This document shows positions 53,064-62,596 of a DNA stretch of 64,000 bases, in pieces. Location of the stretch: positions 1-64,000 of the forward strand of contig DASYDW010000122.1 in NCBI GenBank assembly GCA_036499395.1, written 5' to 3'. Origin of the DNA: Pirellulales bacterium (GTDB lineage Bacteria; Planctomycetota; Planctomycetia; Pirellulales; JACPPG01). The position numbers were made by a program, and so were the translations under genes. Numbering within the stretch: the stretch's first letter is position 1; every line of letters begins with the position of its first letter. Below the pieces are notes generated by a model that saw nothing but the letters and a program-made list of their open reading frames with translations, did not search any database and was not told where the DNA came from.

Positions 53064-53081
53064 GTAGGATGCCGCTCGGTA
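53064..53081. repeat. Possible partial GTAGGGTG element
   Basis: GTAGGATGCCGCTCGGTACGGCA directly follows the terminator. It resembles the left end of the GTAGGGTG elements, with a short stem TGCCG...CGGCA, but no right arm with CACCCTAC is present. It is a weak or decayed copy. Confidence 0.35.
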
Positions 53082-53103
53082 CGGCACGGCCCGCAACGGT
53101 CCG

Positions 53104-56100
53104 CTAGCGCGGCGCGGAGACCAGTGCCTCGTCGGCCGTCGCACTTTCGCGCGCGGCGCTGATCGCGGCCAGGATGCGGAACAGCTCGTCGGGCTGCAGT
53201 GGCTTCGAGATGTGGCCGTCCATGCCTGCCTGTTGGCAGCGGTCTTCGAAGCCTTTGTAAGCGTGCGCCGTGAGCGCAATGATTGGCGTGCGCCGACCGG
53301 TCGCGACTTCGCGCTCGCGAATGGCGGCCGTCGCGGTCAGACCGTCCATGTCGTGCATCTCGACATCCATCAAGATGACGTCGAACGTGCCCTGCTCCCA
53401 CGCCTCGAGTGCTTCGCGTCCCGAGCTGGCCTTGGTGACGGAGTGGCCGAACAGTTCAAGCAAACCGGCTGCGACTTCTTGATTCACGGGACTGTCATCC
53501 GCGATCAACACGCGCAGCTCCGGTCCGCAAGCATCGATCGAGCCGACTTTTCGATCCGCGTCGCCCGCGTCGCTGGCGCCGACGATCGACTGGATCGAGG
53601 CCACGATCTCGCGGCGTTTCACCGGTTTGGTCAGGCAATGTTTGATGTCCAGCTCCTGGCACTGATCCGAGCAATCGGCCTGCCCGGCCGGAACCAGCAA
53701 CATGATCGGCGGCAAGGGGAGTGTCGTGCGTTCGCGCACCGATCGCAGCCAGTCGAATTCCGTGGGATCCGCCGACGAGACATCGACGACGAACATGTCC
53801 GGGCGCGAATCGACATCCGCACCGTCCCATGAGAGCTGGTCGGCCTCGCTCGGGTCGATTGTTGTGACTTCGAGTCCCGTGGCGGCCAGCATGTCGCCAT
53901 AAGCGCACCGCGCGCGTTCGTTCGCCGAGGCCAGCAGGACGCGCATTCCGGGCGCGACCTGCCAAGTCGTTGATGTCTGAATGGGCGATTCGGACGTCGC
54001 GGTTTCCGGCGCCGCCTGCAGCTCGACGTCGAAGTGGAACGTACTGCCATGATCGGCCGTGCTTTCGACCCAGATACGCCCTCCCATCAGGGTCACCAAT
54101 TGTGACGAGATGGCGAGCCCCAGCCCGGTGCCACCGAAACGCCTTGTCATCGAGCTATCACTCTGACGGAACGCCTCGAAGATGCACTGCTGTTTCTCTG
54201 CCGGGATGCCGATGCCGGTATCCTGGACCGCGAAATGCAACGTGACGGTGTGATCCTGACGATGTCGCAGTTCGACACGCACCAGGACGTCGCCGCGCTC
54301 GGTGAATTTGATAGCATTGCCCACCAGATTCATGATGACTTGTCGCAACCGTCCGGGATCACCGAGCAATGCTTCCGGCACGTCCGAGGCCACGTGGCAG
54401 GTCAGTTCGAGCCCCTTTCGCGAGGCCGTCACGGCCAACAGCCGCGCCGCATCCTCGACGACGTCGCGAACCGAGATCTCAATGCATTCCAGGTCAAGGC
54501 GGCCGGCCTCGATCTTCGAGAAATCGAGAATGTCATTCAACAAGATCAGCAGGGCCCGGGCCGAATCCTTGACGATCGTGAGATTGTTGCGTTGCTGAGA
54601 GCTGAGCGTGGTGTTCAACGTCAGCTCGGTCATGCCGATAACGCCGTTCATGGGCGTGCGAATTTCATGGCTCATCGCGGCCAGGAAGCGGCTCTTGGCC
54701 TGATTGGCGGCTTCGGCGGCATGCTTGGCGACGGTCAATTCGCTTTGCGCGTCGAGCAGTTCGTGTGCCACGCGTTCCAGCTCGCGATTCGACGCAGCCA
54801 ATTCCTGCGAACGTGATTCGGCCGCCGCGGTGCGCTCTTCGACGCGCTGTTCCAGGCTTTCATTCAAGGTTTGCAGTTGCGTAAAGCCTTCGGCATTTTC
54901 CAAAGCGGCACCGGCGATCGTGGCGATGTAATCGGCCAGCCGCTCTTCATCCGCACCAAATAATCCGCGGACGTGCTCGTGCGTGACGTACAAACAGGCC
55001 ACGGCCGCGCCGCGTACGTACAGCGGAGTGCAGAGTGCCGATCGCTCGCCGCCGGCATCGGCGCTGTTGCCATTGCGGCCGCCGCGCTCTTCGATAAACG
55101 CCACGGCTCGCCGCACGCGCAACGCTTCGCGCAGCTTCGCTTCGTTATATTCGCCCGGAATCCCGCCCCCGGCGCGTTCGAAGCGGATCCCGTCATCTTC
55201 TTGCACGATTTGCAGGATCAGGCAGTGTTCGGCGCGCAGCAGCCGCAGCGCCGCGGTCCGTGCTTCGTCTTGGATCAAACGCGGCGACAACGCCGATGCG
55301 ATGCGGCGCCCCCAATCGAGCACGGCGTCGAAGCGATCGGCCAGCGACAGGCTGGGGGGCGCCGCGGCCAAGCTGTCGGCTTGCGGCGTCGAGAACGTGT
55401 TCAGGTCGGCGAGTACGCCTTGGGCTTCGGCCTTCTGGGCTGCTGCGTCGAGCAGCCCTAGCTCTTCAGAAAGTTCAGCCTTGGCAAGCAAGGTTTGTGC
55501 GTATTCGAAGCGCGCCGCCTGCTTCTTGGCCACGGCCAAACTTTTATTCAAGGAGCGCATCGCCCGGCGCGTTGCGCCGCGCATGGCCTGGATCAATCCC
55601 AACTCGCGCAGGGCGTGTGGCAAGTCGTTCTGGCACAGCCAGCAAGCACGCACGGCACGGCGTGCCGCCTTTTCGGCCCGCCGTAACAGCGCCTCGCGGC
55701 GCGCGGGCGACTGATCGCGCACCGCCGCGGCCTGTTGACGCAAGATCGTCGCCAGCCAGGGCAAGAATGGCAGCGTGTAGGCATTACGAACCCCGGCCGT
55801 GTAGGCCACGTCAATCGCGGTCTGGATCAGATCCTCCGCCTCGTCCAAATGCCCCGAGCTGAGCATTTGCAGCGCGTGGGCGAACAGTACCTGCGCCTTG
55901 CCCTGCACATCATGACGCGGGCGTTCCAATTCCTCGTCGAGGATTGCTTCCGGAATAAGACCGGTCGCGCGGACCCACAGATCGAGGTTGATGCCCGAGG
56001 CTTGTTCGTCGCCGAGTTCGATTCCCGATCGGTAGTTGAGCTGCGCTTCTTCTAAGGCGCCGCGCAAATCGCCCATGCGGTAGAGCGACGCGGCGATCTG

Positions 56101-59100
56101 GTAGCGGGCGATATGGCATTGCCAGTAGTCGCCGGTGCGTTCGAGTAGTCGGATGGCTTCGCGGCACTTCTCAATGCACAGCGTAAACTTCGAATCTGCA
56201 TAAGCCACGACGCCGTAATAATGCAGCGACTGTCCCTGGCCGGAAAAGTCGCCAAATCGCCGGCGAATATCCAGCGATTTCTGAGCATAGTTTCGGGCCC
56301 GGCTCAGGTAGCCCACCAGCGTCAATCCCGGCGCGTGCTCGGCATAGGCTTGCGCCAGTTCGGGTGTTGGCAGGTAACGCTCGGCCAGGTTCATATTGCG
56401 CAAGTGGGCCCACATCACGTGGACCAGGCTGCGACAATACCAGCAGCCGTGAGCCAGATTCGAGAGTAACTGCAGGGTTAATCGTTCGGTCTCGTTGGGC
56501 AGTCGTCGTTGCCGATGCACGAACAGGCTCGGCAGCAGGGTGTGCATAAGTTGCACGCCCCCTTCGCGGACCACTTGCGATACCAAAACAGCCCAGCGAT
56601 GCGGAACAAACCGCCCGAGCTCGCGGAGGGCCGCCTCGAACGATTCGATTGCCCCCTCCATGTCGCCACGTTTAAAGGCCAGTTCACCCAGCTTGTTGCG
56701 AATCTGTGCCTTCGCGAAGCTTCCTTCCGCGACCGTGGCGGCCGCGGCCAGTTGCCAGCCTGCCTCTTCGTAGCGGCCGCGCAACATGAGCACGCCGCCC
56801 AGTTCCTCGGCCACCTGGTAGCGGACCTTGGACTCGGCCGTGACGGCGCCGCGCGCGGCGATGCCATATTGCTGTTCGGCGACTTCCAGGGCGTATTGCG
56901 CACGCGCCTGGCCGGCCGCCTTCAGCGCGTACGGCAATGCCGAGGCCGAATCGCCGGCCTCGTCGAAGTGGTAAGCGATTTCGGCGTTCCGCTCGCCATG
57001 ATGATGCTGCAAATATCCGGCCGCCCGGCCGTGCAACGTGCGACGGTCCCCTGCGACTTGCGTTTCGAGCAGCGCCGAACGGATCTTGTCGTGTACAAAC
57101 ACGCAGCGGGCACCGTCGGGGCGCACCCAGACCAGGCGACGCTGTCGTGCCACGTCCAGCGCGACGATCGATCTTGCCGCTGACTGCGCGCTCAACTCCG
57201 CCGCGACGTCGAGCTCGAATTCTTTGCCTAGTACTGCGCCGGTCGCGAGCAGGTGCCGAGTATCCTCGGGCAACATTTGCAGGCGCCGCGCCAGGAACGT
57301 GGCCGCCGCGCTCGACGATTGCACGTCATCGACGTCCAGCGAATCGACGCGCCACTCGGTCGCCTCGCGCACGAGCGCGCCTGATTCCACCAGCCCCCGC
57401 AACACGGCGGACGCCATGAAGGGGCTGCCATCGGCCAATCGCGTGATGGCCTGCACGACCTCTTCAGGTAGCGGCCCGGCCATCGATTCGACAAGTTGAC
57501 GAATCTCGGGGGGCGCGAAGGGGGAAAGTCGCAGATGCAAATCGGGGTCGACGCGCCGCAGCAAGTGCCCCTCGGCGACTTCCTCGCTGCGGAACGCTAC
57601 GACCAGCATCACGTGGCTTGCGGCCACATCGGCGCGTTGGTTTTGCCAGCGGCGAATCAACCGATACGTCAACTCGTCGGCCCATTGGCAGTCGTCCAGG
57701 ACCAGCAGCACGGGGCGCTCGGGGGTACCGAGTGCGTTGATGAAGCTGGCCAGGGCGTTGAGCGTGCGCAATTCGCCGGCCGCCTCGGGTGCAAATGCAT
57801 AACCGTCCGAACCGCCAAAGGCGCTGGCCAGTCCCGGTAGCGCGGCGCCGACGCTGGGAGCGAAGTCGCCCAAGCGCGCCCGTACCGCGGGAAGCAGCGC
57901 GGGATCCGCCGCCGCGGCCGACATGAAGCCGTCGACGATACCGCTGAGCAGTGCGAAGGGCTGGCGCGCGACTTCGTTGGTGCCTTGCCCCCACAGCGCC
58001 CAAAAGCCATGCGACGCCGCGCGGAGCGTCGTTTCGGCGAGCAGTCTCGTCTTGCCGCCGCCCGACTCGCCTTCCAAGTAAATCAAGCGCGCCTGTCCGC
58101 GACGGGATCGATCAATCTGCTCGTCGACGCCGGCCAGTTCTCGTGCGCGAGCCACGAAGGCCGGCTCGGTCAGCGTCTGACGCTTGTCATGGGCACCGAT
58201 GACGATCGCGGGCTCAAGCTCGTGAGCGGCCAGGGCGTTCTTGATCGCGTCGATGTCGGCCAGGGCCCCCTCGGCGGATTGATAACGGTCGCGGGGGTCT
58301 TTGCGCAGCAACCGACCGACCAACTCGTCCAGGGCACGCGGCACGTTAACGCCGATCGTCCGCAAGTCGGGCACGCAGGCCGTCATGTGCTCGAAGAGGA
58401 TCGCTCCCAGGGTGCCCCCAGAGTACGGCGGCCGACCGGCCAGGCAGTGGAACAATGACACCCCGGCCGCGTACAAGTCCGAGGCCTCGGTCACGTCGTG
58501 ATCGATCGAACCGGCTTGCTCCGGCGAGACGTAGAGGGCTGCGTCGAGCGCCTGCTCGCGGAGCCGCGTTTCTTCGAGGTACAGGGCCGGCGAGGGCTCG
58601 AATTCGACCAGCACGGCGCGGGTGATCGGACCGTCAGTGTTGACGATCACGTTGCTCGGCCTTACCCCCCGGTGCAGTAACTGCCGACCATGCATGTCGC
58701 GTAGTGCTGAAAAAATCGCCGTGGCCACGACCAGGGATTCGTCGAGCGTCAATTGGCGGGTTTCGAGGACCCCCTTCAGCGGTGCGCCTGGAATGTAGGC
58801 ATAGACCAACAGCAGGTCGTCGCCGTCGCGTCCGACGTGCAGAACGCGCGGCAGCCACGGACTATCCAGCGCGGCGAGGTGCGTGGCCTCGAATTCCAGC
58901 CGCATCAAGGCGCCGGGGTGCATCGTGTTCGCCGCTATGATTTTCACGACGACGTCGCGGCCGTCGGTGAAATCGGTGGCGAGGTAAGCGCGGAAACCAT
59001 CGCACACGTTCAGGCACTGGCGCAGGTGATAACGCGAGCCAACGATGTGCCCTGCGCGCGCGAGCGTCTCTTGTGCGATATCGAACTGCGCTTGAGTGGT

Positions 59101-59103
59101 CAC
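53104..59103 (-). CDS. Pseudokinase-ATPase-TPR-GAF hybrid histidine kinase
   Basis: A 1999-residue cytoplasmic multidomain sensor. Order: Ser/Thr kinase-like domain (about 20-290); large AAA-type predicted ATPase with Walker A GESGGGKT (Lys351) and Walker B LLVLDDCQWAD; a long TPR-like region; a GAF domain; a coiled coil; HisKA with phospho-acceptor His1479 (FLAAMSHEIRTPMNGV); HATPase (NLVGNAIKFTERG, GGTGLGLAI); a divergent receiver; and a normal receiver with Asp1913 (DVILMDVEM). The kinase-like domain keeps Lys54, but HRD reads H144-R145-G146 and DFG reads EFE, so it is probably inactive as a kinase and serves as a sensor. The start is the GTG at 59103 after GGGGAA. It is divergent from a PhcB-like methyltransferase. 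Confidence 0.85.
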   Translation of the reverse strand: MTTQAQFDIAQETLARAGHIVGSRYHLRQCLNVCDGFRAYLATDFTDGRDVVVKIIAANTMHPGALMRLEFEATHLAALDSPWLPRVLHVGRDGDDLLLVYAYIPGAPLKGVLETRQLTLDESLVVATAIFSALRDMHGRQLLHRGVRPSNVIVNTDGPITRAVLVEFEPSPALYLEETRLREQALDAALYVSPEQAGSIDHDVTEASDLYAAGVSLFHCLAGRPPYSGGTLGAILFEHMTACVPDLRTIGVNVPRALDELVGRLLRKDPRDRYQSAEGALADIDAIKNALAAHELEPAIVIGAHDKRQTLTEPAFVARARELAGVDEQIDRSRRGQARLIYLEGESGGGKTRLLAETTLRAASHGFWALWGQGTNEVARQPFALLSGIVDGFMSAAAADPALLPAVRARLGDFAPSVGAALPGLASAFGGSDGYAFAPEAAGELRTLNALASFINALGTPERPVLLVLDDCQWADELTYRLIRRWQNQRADVAASHVMLVVAFRSEEVAEGHLLRRVDPDLHLRLSPFAPPEIRQLVESMAGPLPEEVVQAITRLADGSPFMASAVLRGLVESGALVREATEWRVDSLDVDDVQSSSAAATFLARRLQMLPEDTRHLLATGAVLGKEFELDVAAELSAQSAARSIVALDVARQRRLVWVRPDGARCVFVHDKIRSALLETQVAGDRRTLHGRAAGYLQHHHGERNAEIAYHFDEAGDSASALPYALKAAGQARAQYALEVAEQQYGIAARGAVTAESKVRYQVAEELGGVLMLRGRYEEAGWQLAAAATVAEGSFAKAQIRNKLGELAFKRGDMEGAIESFEAALRELGRFVPHRWAVLVSQVVREGGVQLMHTLLPSLFVHRQRRLPNETERLTLQLLSNLAHGCWYCRSLVHVMWAHLRNMNLAERYLPTPELAQAYAEHAPGLTLVGYLSRARNYAQKSLDIRRRFGDFSGQGQSLHYYGVVAYADSKFTLCIEKCREAIRLLERTGDYWQCHIARYQIAASLYRMGDLRGALEEAQLNYRSGIELGDEQASGINLDLWVRATGLIPEAILDEELERPRHDVQGKAQVLFAHALQMLSSGHLDEAEDLIQTAIDVAYTAGVRNAYTLPFLPWLATILRQQAAAVRDQSPARREALLRRAEKAARRAVRACWLCQNDLPHALRELGLIQAMRGATRRAMRSLNKSLAVAKKQAARFEYAQTLLAKAELSEELGLLDAAAQKAEAQGVLADLNTFSTPQADSLAAAPPSLSLADRFDAVLDWGRRIASALSPRLIQDEARTAALRLLRAEHCLILQIVQEDDGIRFERAGGGIPGEYNEAKLREALRVRRAVAFIEERGGRNGNSADAGGERSALCTPLYVRGAAVACLYVTHEHVRGLFGADEERLADYIATIAGAALENAEGFTQLQTLNESLEQRVEERTAAAESRSQELAASNRELERVAHELLDAQSELTVAKHAAEAANQAKSRFLAAMSHEIRTPMNGVIGMTELTLNTTLSSQQRNNLTIVKDSARALLILLNDILDFSKIEAGRLDLECIEISVRDVVEDAARLLAVTASRKGLELTCHVASDVPEALLGDPGRLRQVIMNLVGNAIKFTERGDVLVRVELRHRQDHTVTLHFAVQDTGIGIPAEKQQCIFEAFRQSDSSMTRRFGGTGLGLAISSQLVTLMGGRIWVESTADHGSTFHFDVELQAAPETATSESPIQTSTTWQVAPGMRVLLASANERARCAYGDMLAATGLEVTTIDPSEADQLSWDGADVDSRPDMFVVDVSSADPTEFDWLRSVRERTTLPLPPIMLLVPAGQADCSDQCQELDIKHCLTKPVKRREIVASIQSIVGASDAGDADRKVGSIDACGPELRVLIADDSPVNQEVAAGLLELFGHSVTKASSGREALEAWEQGTFDVILMDVEMHDMDGLTATAAIREREVATGRRTPIIALTAHAYKGFEDRCQQAGMDGHISKPLQPDELFRILAAISAARESATADEALVSAPR

Positions 59104-59786
59104 GTCATTCCCCGCTGCAGCAGGGTGCGCGCAGCGGCGCGGTCTCGAGACTCGCGCACGCAGGAATAGCTCCAACGCCCAGCAGGCGCAGCTGCGCACC
59201 CTGTGAAAGTTAGCTGCGCATCAAGACTTCGGTAGCGCACCCATCGAATGTGCAGCATCCGCATGTGATTTCTGGACCGGTCGGCGAGGCTCTTTCGACT
59301 TTAACGACTGCGAAAGGAAACAGATTCTGCGCGATGATCGCTTGCCGCGGGTGATGACGAATTCGCGCGCGTCTTGGAAGGAGCAATCGGCACAACTGGA
59401 AAAATTTGCGCGCGCCGCATGGGCTGAACACACTATCCGAAAAATCCGGACGTTTGTTGTCTTCGCGCGGATTTTTTCCTTGCGTCGCGATAGAGGATTC
59501 GTGATAACCGTATCTCGTGCAAATTGGTCGGTGTCGCTTGTCCTGTCGGACGCTTGGCGATTGTTATGTGTTCTTCGAGCAGAGAATCCCGTCTTTCTGA
59601 ATGTTCTCTGCTGGCAGCGGATCGACCTCTACGTTGTTTTCGTTCGATGTGCGATCCCAATCTAGTCGCGCTTGATAATGCGGCAACGCATCGCGTTGTT
59701 CCCACCGTCGGCGCGATCAGCATGAAGTTTCGCCTTGAGTGCGTACCCCCGTCGGAGTGTTTCTTTTCTTGGCAAGGGAAATTGTC
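59104..59786. other. Long regulatory-looking region between sensor kinase and methyltransferase
   Basis: About 680 bases without a convincing gene, less GC-rich than the genes beside it. It contains two inverted repeats: AAAAATCCG (59440-59448) with CGGATTTTT (59468-59476), and AGCAGAGAA (59578-59586) with TTCTCTGCT (59604-59612). The first resembles a two-way terminator and the second a spaced operator. The short open frames present have neither ribosome-binding sites nor recognisable domains; a small RNA is possible but not demonstrated. Confidence 0.5.
59578..59612. promoter_or_regulatory. Spaced perfect inverted repeat upstream of the methyltransferase
   Basis: AGCAGAGAA and TTCTCTGCT are perfect 9-base complements separated by 17 bases, centred about 190 bases before the methyltransferase start. 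The spacing fits a site bound by a dimeric regulator on one helix face, or an RNA hairpin in a long leader. The two uses cannot be told apart by reading. Confidence 0.35.
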
Positions 59787-60875
59787 ATGGACCCCTCAGT
59801 AACTCGCTTCTTTGCGGAACACGTTCCTCGATTCACACAAGCACTGGAAGAGTTCGACCGGCACATTGATCGTCAGGCCGAGCCTGAATCCGATGCCTTG
59901 CTGGCCGAGTTGACGCACTCGATCAATGCGTCGTTGGCGGACTGCACCGCAGTTGAAGCGGAGTTGCGGAACGGGGATCCGCAAGTCTTGAAAGACGCGC
60001 AAATCTGCTACCGCGAAGCAATTTGGCCCTGGTTTGGCCAGAGTTGGTTCATGAACCACGCGCTGAGCAAGCCACGCGGCTATCCGGGCGATTACCAAAT
60101 GCTGAACGCGATCTACGACGGGGAAACGCGGTCGCGCGGCTTGGGTGGCTATCTGGACCGGTACTTCATGAATACCCAGTTAGGTAAGGCGGTTAAGGCG
60201 CGCTTGGCCTTGGCCCGCAAGTTCCTACTCGAGGAGTTGGACCGCCGGCCGGGGGACGTGGCGGTTTTAAATGTCGCGTGCGGACCGTGCCGTGAATACT
60301 TGGGGGGGATCCCGGCGCGCGACGGCAATGCGACTATCACGCTGGTCGACAACGACCCGCTGGCGCTCGACTACGTGCAGGCCAATGTGGCGCCACAGTT
60401 GGGCGGAAATGCCAAGATGAATTTCGTGCGCTACAACGCGCTGCGTATGACGTCGGCTGCGGTCAACGTCGAACGATTCGGCCGTAGCGATGTTATCTAC
60501 AGCGTTGGCCTGTGCGACTACATCCCCGACAAGTATTTGATTCCGCTCTTGCAAGGTTGGCGCGAGTCGTTGCACGAAGGGGGCGTCGTGTACGTGGCCT
60601 TCAAGGATGCCACGCGTTACACCACGCCAGAATATCAGTGGTTGGTCGATTGGTTCTTCTTGCAGCGCACGGCCGACGATTGCCGCCAGTTGTTCCAGCA
60701 GGCGGGATACGATCTCGACGAACTGGACAACGTGCGTGACGAATCAGGGATCATCATCAACTACATCGCGCGCAGCAAGGTTCCAGTGTTCGTCCGTCTG
60801 GACGCGCCCGAATCAGTTCCGGCTCCGCAGCGAGTCGATGTTCCTGCAACCACGGATGCCAATCGCGTCGTCTAA
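59787..60875 (+). CDS. Class I SAM methyltransferase, PhcB-like
   Basis: A 362-residue SAM-dependent methyltransferase. The helical N-terminus (about 1-110) ends in SKPRGYPGDYQMLNAIYDG. The Rossmann domain starts VAVLNVACGPCREYLG and continues ITLVDNDPLALDYVQANV. From memory, proteins with this RGYPGDY motif are often annotated as PhcB-like, after the Ralstonia enzyme that makes the methyl ester signal 3-hydroxypalmitate methyl ester; this assignment is not verified. The ATG follows AAGGGA; the frame is open a little further upstream. It is divergent from a giant hybrid kinase and ends in a strong terminator. Confidence 0.75.
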   Translation: MDPSVTRFFAEHVPRFTQALEEFDRHIDRQAEPESDALLAELTHSINASLADCTAVEAELRNGDPQVLKDAQICYREAIWPWFGQSWFMNHALSKPRGYPGDYQMLNAIYDGETRSRGLGGYLDRYFMNTQLGKAVKARLALARKFLLEELDRRPGDVAVLNVACGPCREYLGGIPARDGNATITLVDNDPLALDYVQANVAPQLGGNAKMNFVRYNALRMTSAAVNVERFGRSDVIYSVGLCDYIPDKYLIPLLQGWRESLHEGGVVYVAFKDATRYTTPEYQWLVDWFFLQRTADDCRQLFQQAGYDLDELDNVRDESGIIINYIARSKVPVFVRLDAPESVPAPQRVDVPATTDANRVV

Positions 60876-60907
60876 CGACGAGGTTTGCAGTCTGGAAGTA
60901 AAACAAC

Positions 60908-60945
60908 AAAGCGGCATGCCTTGTTCCGCGAGGCATGCCGCTTTT
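60908..60945. terminator. Terminator after the methyltransferase
   Basis: AAAGCGGCATGCC-TTGTTCCGCGA-GGCATGCCGCTTTT folds into a perfect stem of about 13 bp ending in a T-rich run (TTTTCTTT). It lies between convergent genes, and its flanks are also A-rich on the other side, so it could serve the FadL-like gene as well. Confidence 0.85.
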
Positions 60946-61055
60946 CTTTGCGCAGCGATCACGCGCGACATTGAACACGCGCGAATTCAACGAACCTCTC
61001 CGGCTGCGGCGCACTGCCGCGAGCGAACCATCGGCACGACGGCGTACGCGCCCGA

Positions 61056-62357
61056 TTAAAACGGGCGGATCAGGCTCACCGAGATCGCGTCCACTTGCGG
61101 GCGGATGAAGCTGCCGCTGAAGTCGCCGGGCCCACCGAGCGGACCAATCAGGCCACTTTGCCCGACGTGGACGCCGCCGGCAAAAGCGTGCGCCCAGGCG
61201 AAGTCGAGCAGCCATTGCCCAAACGACATGCCATAGCCCACGGTGAACGTGTTGGTAAGCGTGGCCGGCAAGAACGGTGTCAAGAACGACGTGGGAACCG
61301 GATTCGGATGATAGACGTATCCGATGCGGAACGTACCGCCGATCGGCAGGATTTCTTCATAGCCCAGCTTCATGGACACGCTGTCGTGCCAGTTCAACGG
61401 TAGGCCCTCGTGGATCACGGGAAAGAACGGGCTCGTCGAGTCCTGCAACGTCAAACCTACCTGGCTGAATGCGCTGGACCAGTCGTACCAGATTACGTCC
61501 ATGGCCACGGTTCGATGGGGGCAAATCTTATGACGCATGCCGAGTGCCACGGATTGAGGCCAGGTGATGTGCGTCGTGGCGGTTTGGTAGGTCGTCGACA
61601 GTGGCAGGCCGCCCAGGTTCGTGCTAACCGCGGCGGAGCCGTGCAGGTTGAACGTCGTGCCACTTTGATAGGTGAGTCCGATCGTCGTATCGTCGGTGAG
61701 CAAGTATTGCATGGCCGCCGACCAGACGGGGCTCGCGCCGCCGCCGTGTACGTCGATCAGCACCGGCGTGCCGGCCGGAACGCCGGTCGGGTTCTGCAGC
61801 ACGTACGGTCCCTGCAATGATGCGTAACCGACGCCCACGCCGAACGTACCGCCGATAGAAAGACGGTCGGTTACCTTGTAGGACAGGCCGGGCAGAATCT
61901 TGCTCAACGACCCGAACGATTCATATTTTTGCGTCCCATTGAAAGGATCGACCGGCGGATACGCCGTGGCGGACATCCAATAGTGCGACGAGAAACCGGC
62001 CGGCGTAAACATGCCCAAGCCGAACGCCCAATCGCCGTCGGCGCTCTTCTTCACATAACCGAGTTGCGGCAGCGGCGTGAAACCGGTGCTGACGCCCGAG
62101 CGCGTGGGATCGGAATAGCGGAGATTGCTCAGGATGCCGTCGCCGCCGACGTCAAACAGGCCATTGCCCTGGACGTTGGTCATGGCGGCCGGATTGTCCA
62201 GCAGCATGGCGCCGTTATCGGCGTAGCCCAGGTTCGTGCCGCCACGACCTAGCGCGCGCGGTGAAACACCATCGAGAATCACACCGTCGGCCCGGACTTT
62301 TGTTGTAGCAAGAAGCACAACAGCCAAAGCCAACCACGGCATCCATGTCCGCCGCAT
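61056..62357 (-). CDS. FadL/OmpP1-family outer-membrane protein
   Basis: A 433-residue outer-membrane barrel of the FadL type, which takes up long-chain fatty acids or other hydrophobic compounds. After a signal peptide (WMPWLALAVVLLATTKVRA) come the family hallmarks RALGRGGTNLGYADNGAM and LLDNPAAMTNV, then alternating beta-strands such as YSFQ-like aromatic turns and FRIGYVYHPNPVP. The ATG at 62357 has AAAGGA nine bases upstream; the open frame further upstream is not needed. Its position two genes from a possible fatty-acid-ester signal synthase may be meaningful or accidental. Confidence 0.8.
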   Translation of the reverse strand: MRRTWMPWLALAVVLLATTKVRADGVILDGVSPRALGRGGTNLGYADNGAMLLDNPAAMTNVQGNGLFDVGGDGILSNLRYSDPTRSGVSTGFTPLPQLGYVKKSADGDWAFGLGMFTPAGFSSHYWMSATAYPPVDPFNGTQKYESFGSLSKILPGLSYKVTDRLSIGGTFGVGVGYASLQGPYVLQNPTGVPAGTPVLIDVHGGGASPVWSAAMQYLLTDDTTIGLTYQSGTTFNLHGSAAVSTNLGGLPLSTTYQTATTHITWPQSVALGMRHKICPHRTVAMDVIWYDWSSAFSQVGLTLQDSTSPFFPVIHEGLPLNWHDSVSMKLGYEEILPIGGTFRIGYVYHPNPVPTSFLTPFLPATLTNTFTVGYGMSFGQWLLDFAWAHAFAGGVHVGQSGLIGPLGGPGDFSGSFIRPQVDAISVSLIRPF

Positions 62358-62596
62358 GGTTCGCAATCCTTTGCGTTGGCGAAACGAGGAGACTGCTCCC
62401 TTGGGGAGTCGGCCGTCGAACGGCCGCCCTCTTTCGGATTGCATCGGCGCGCGAGGCTGCGCAGGCCGCAGCGTTGCGGATAAAAAGTAGCGCCCGAACG
62501 AAGCGCGGGGGCGGTCGTAACGATTAGCGAAGCCCTGCCGTCGCGACAGTCTGCTATCGCAGCAGGGAAGGCTTAGCCTGGCTCGCTTCAGCCTGC

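Noticed and set aside
59342..59665. Small gene in the long intergenic region before the methyltransferase
   Set aside because: No ribosome-binding site, no domain, and composition unlike the neighbouring genes; a minus-strand alternative at 59433-59723 is no better.
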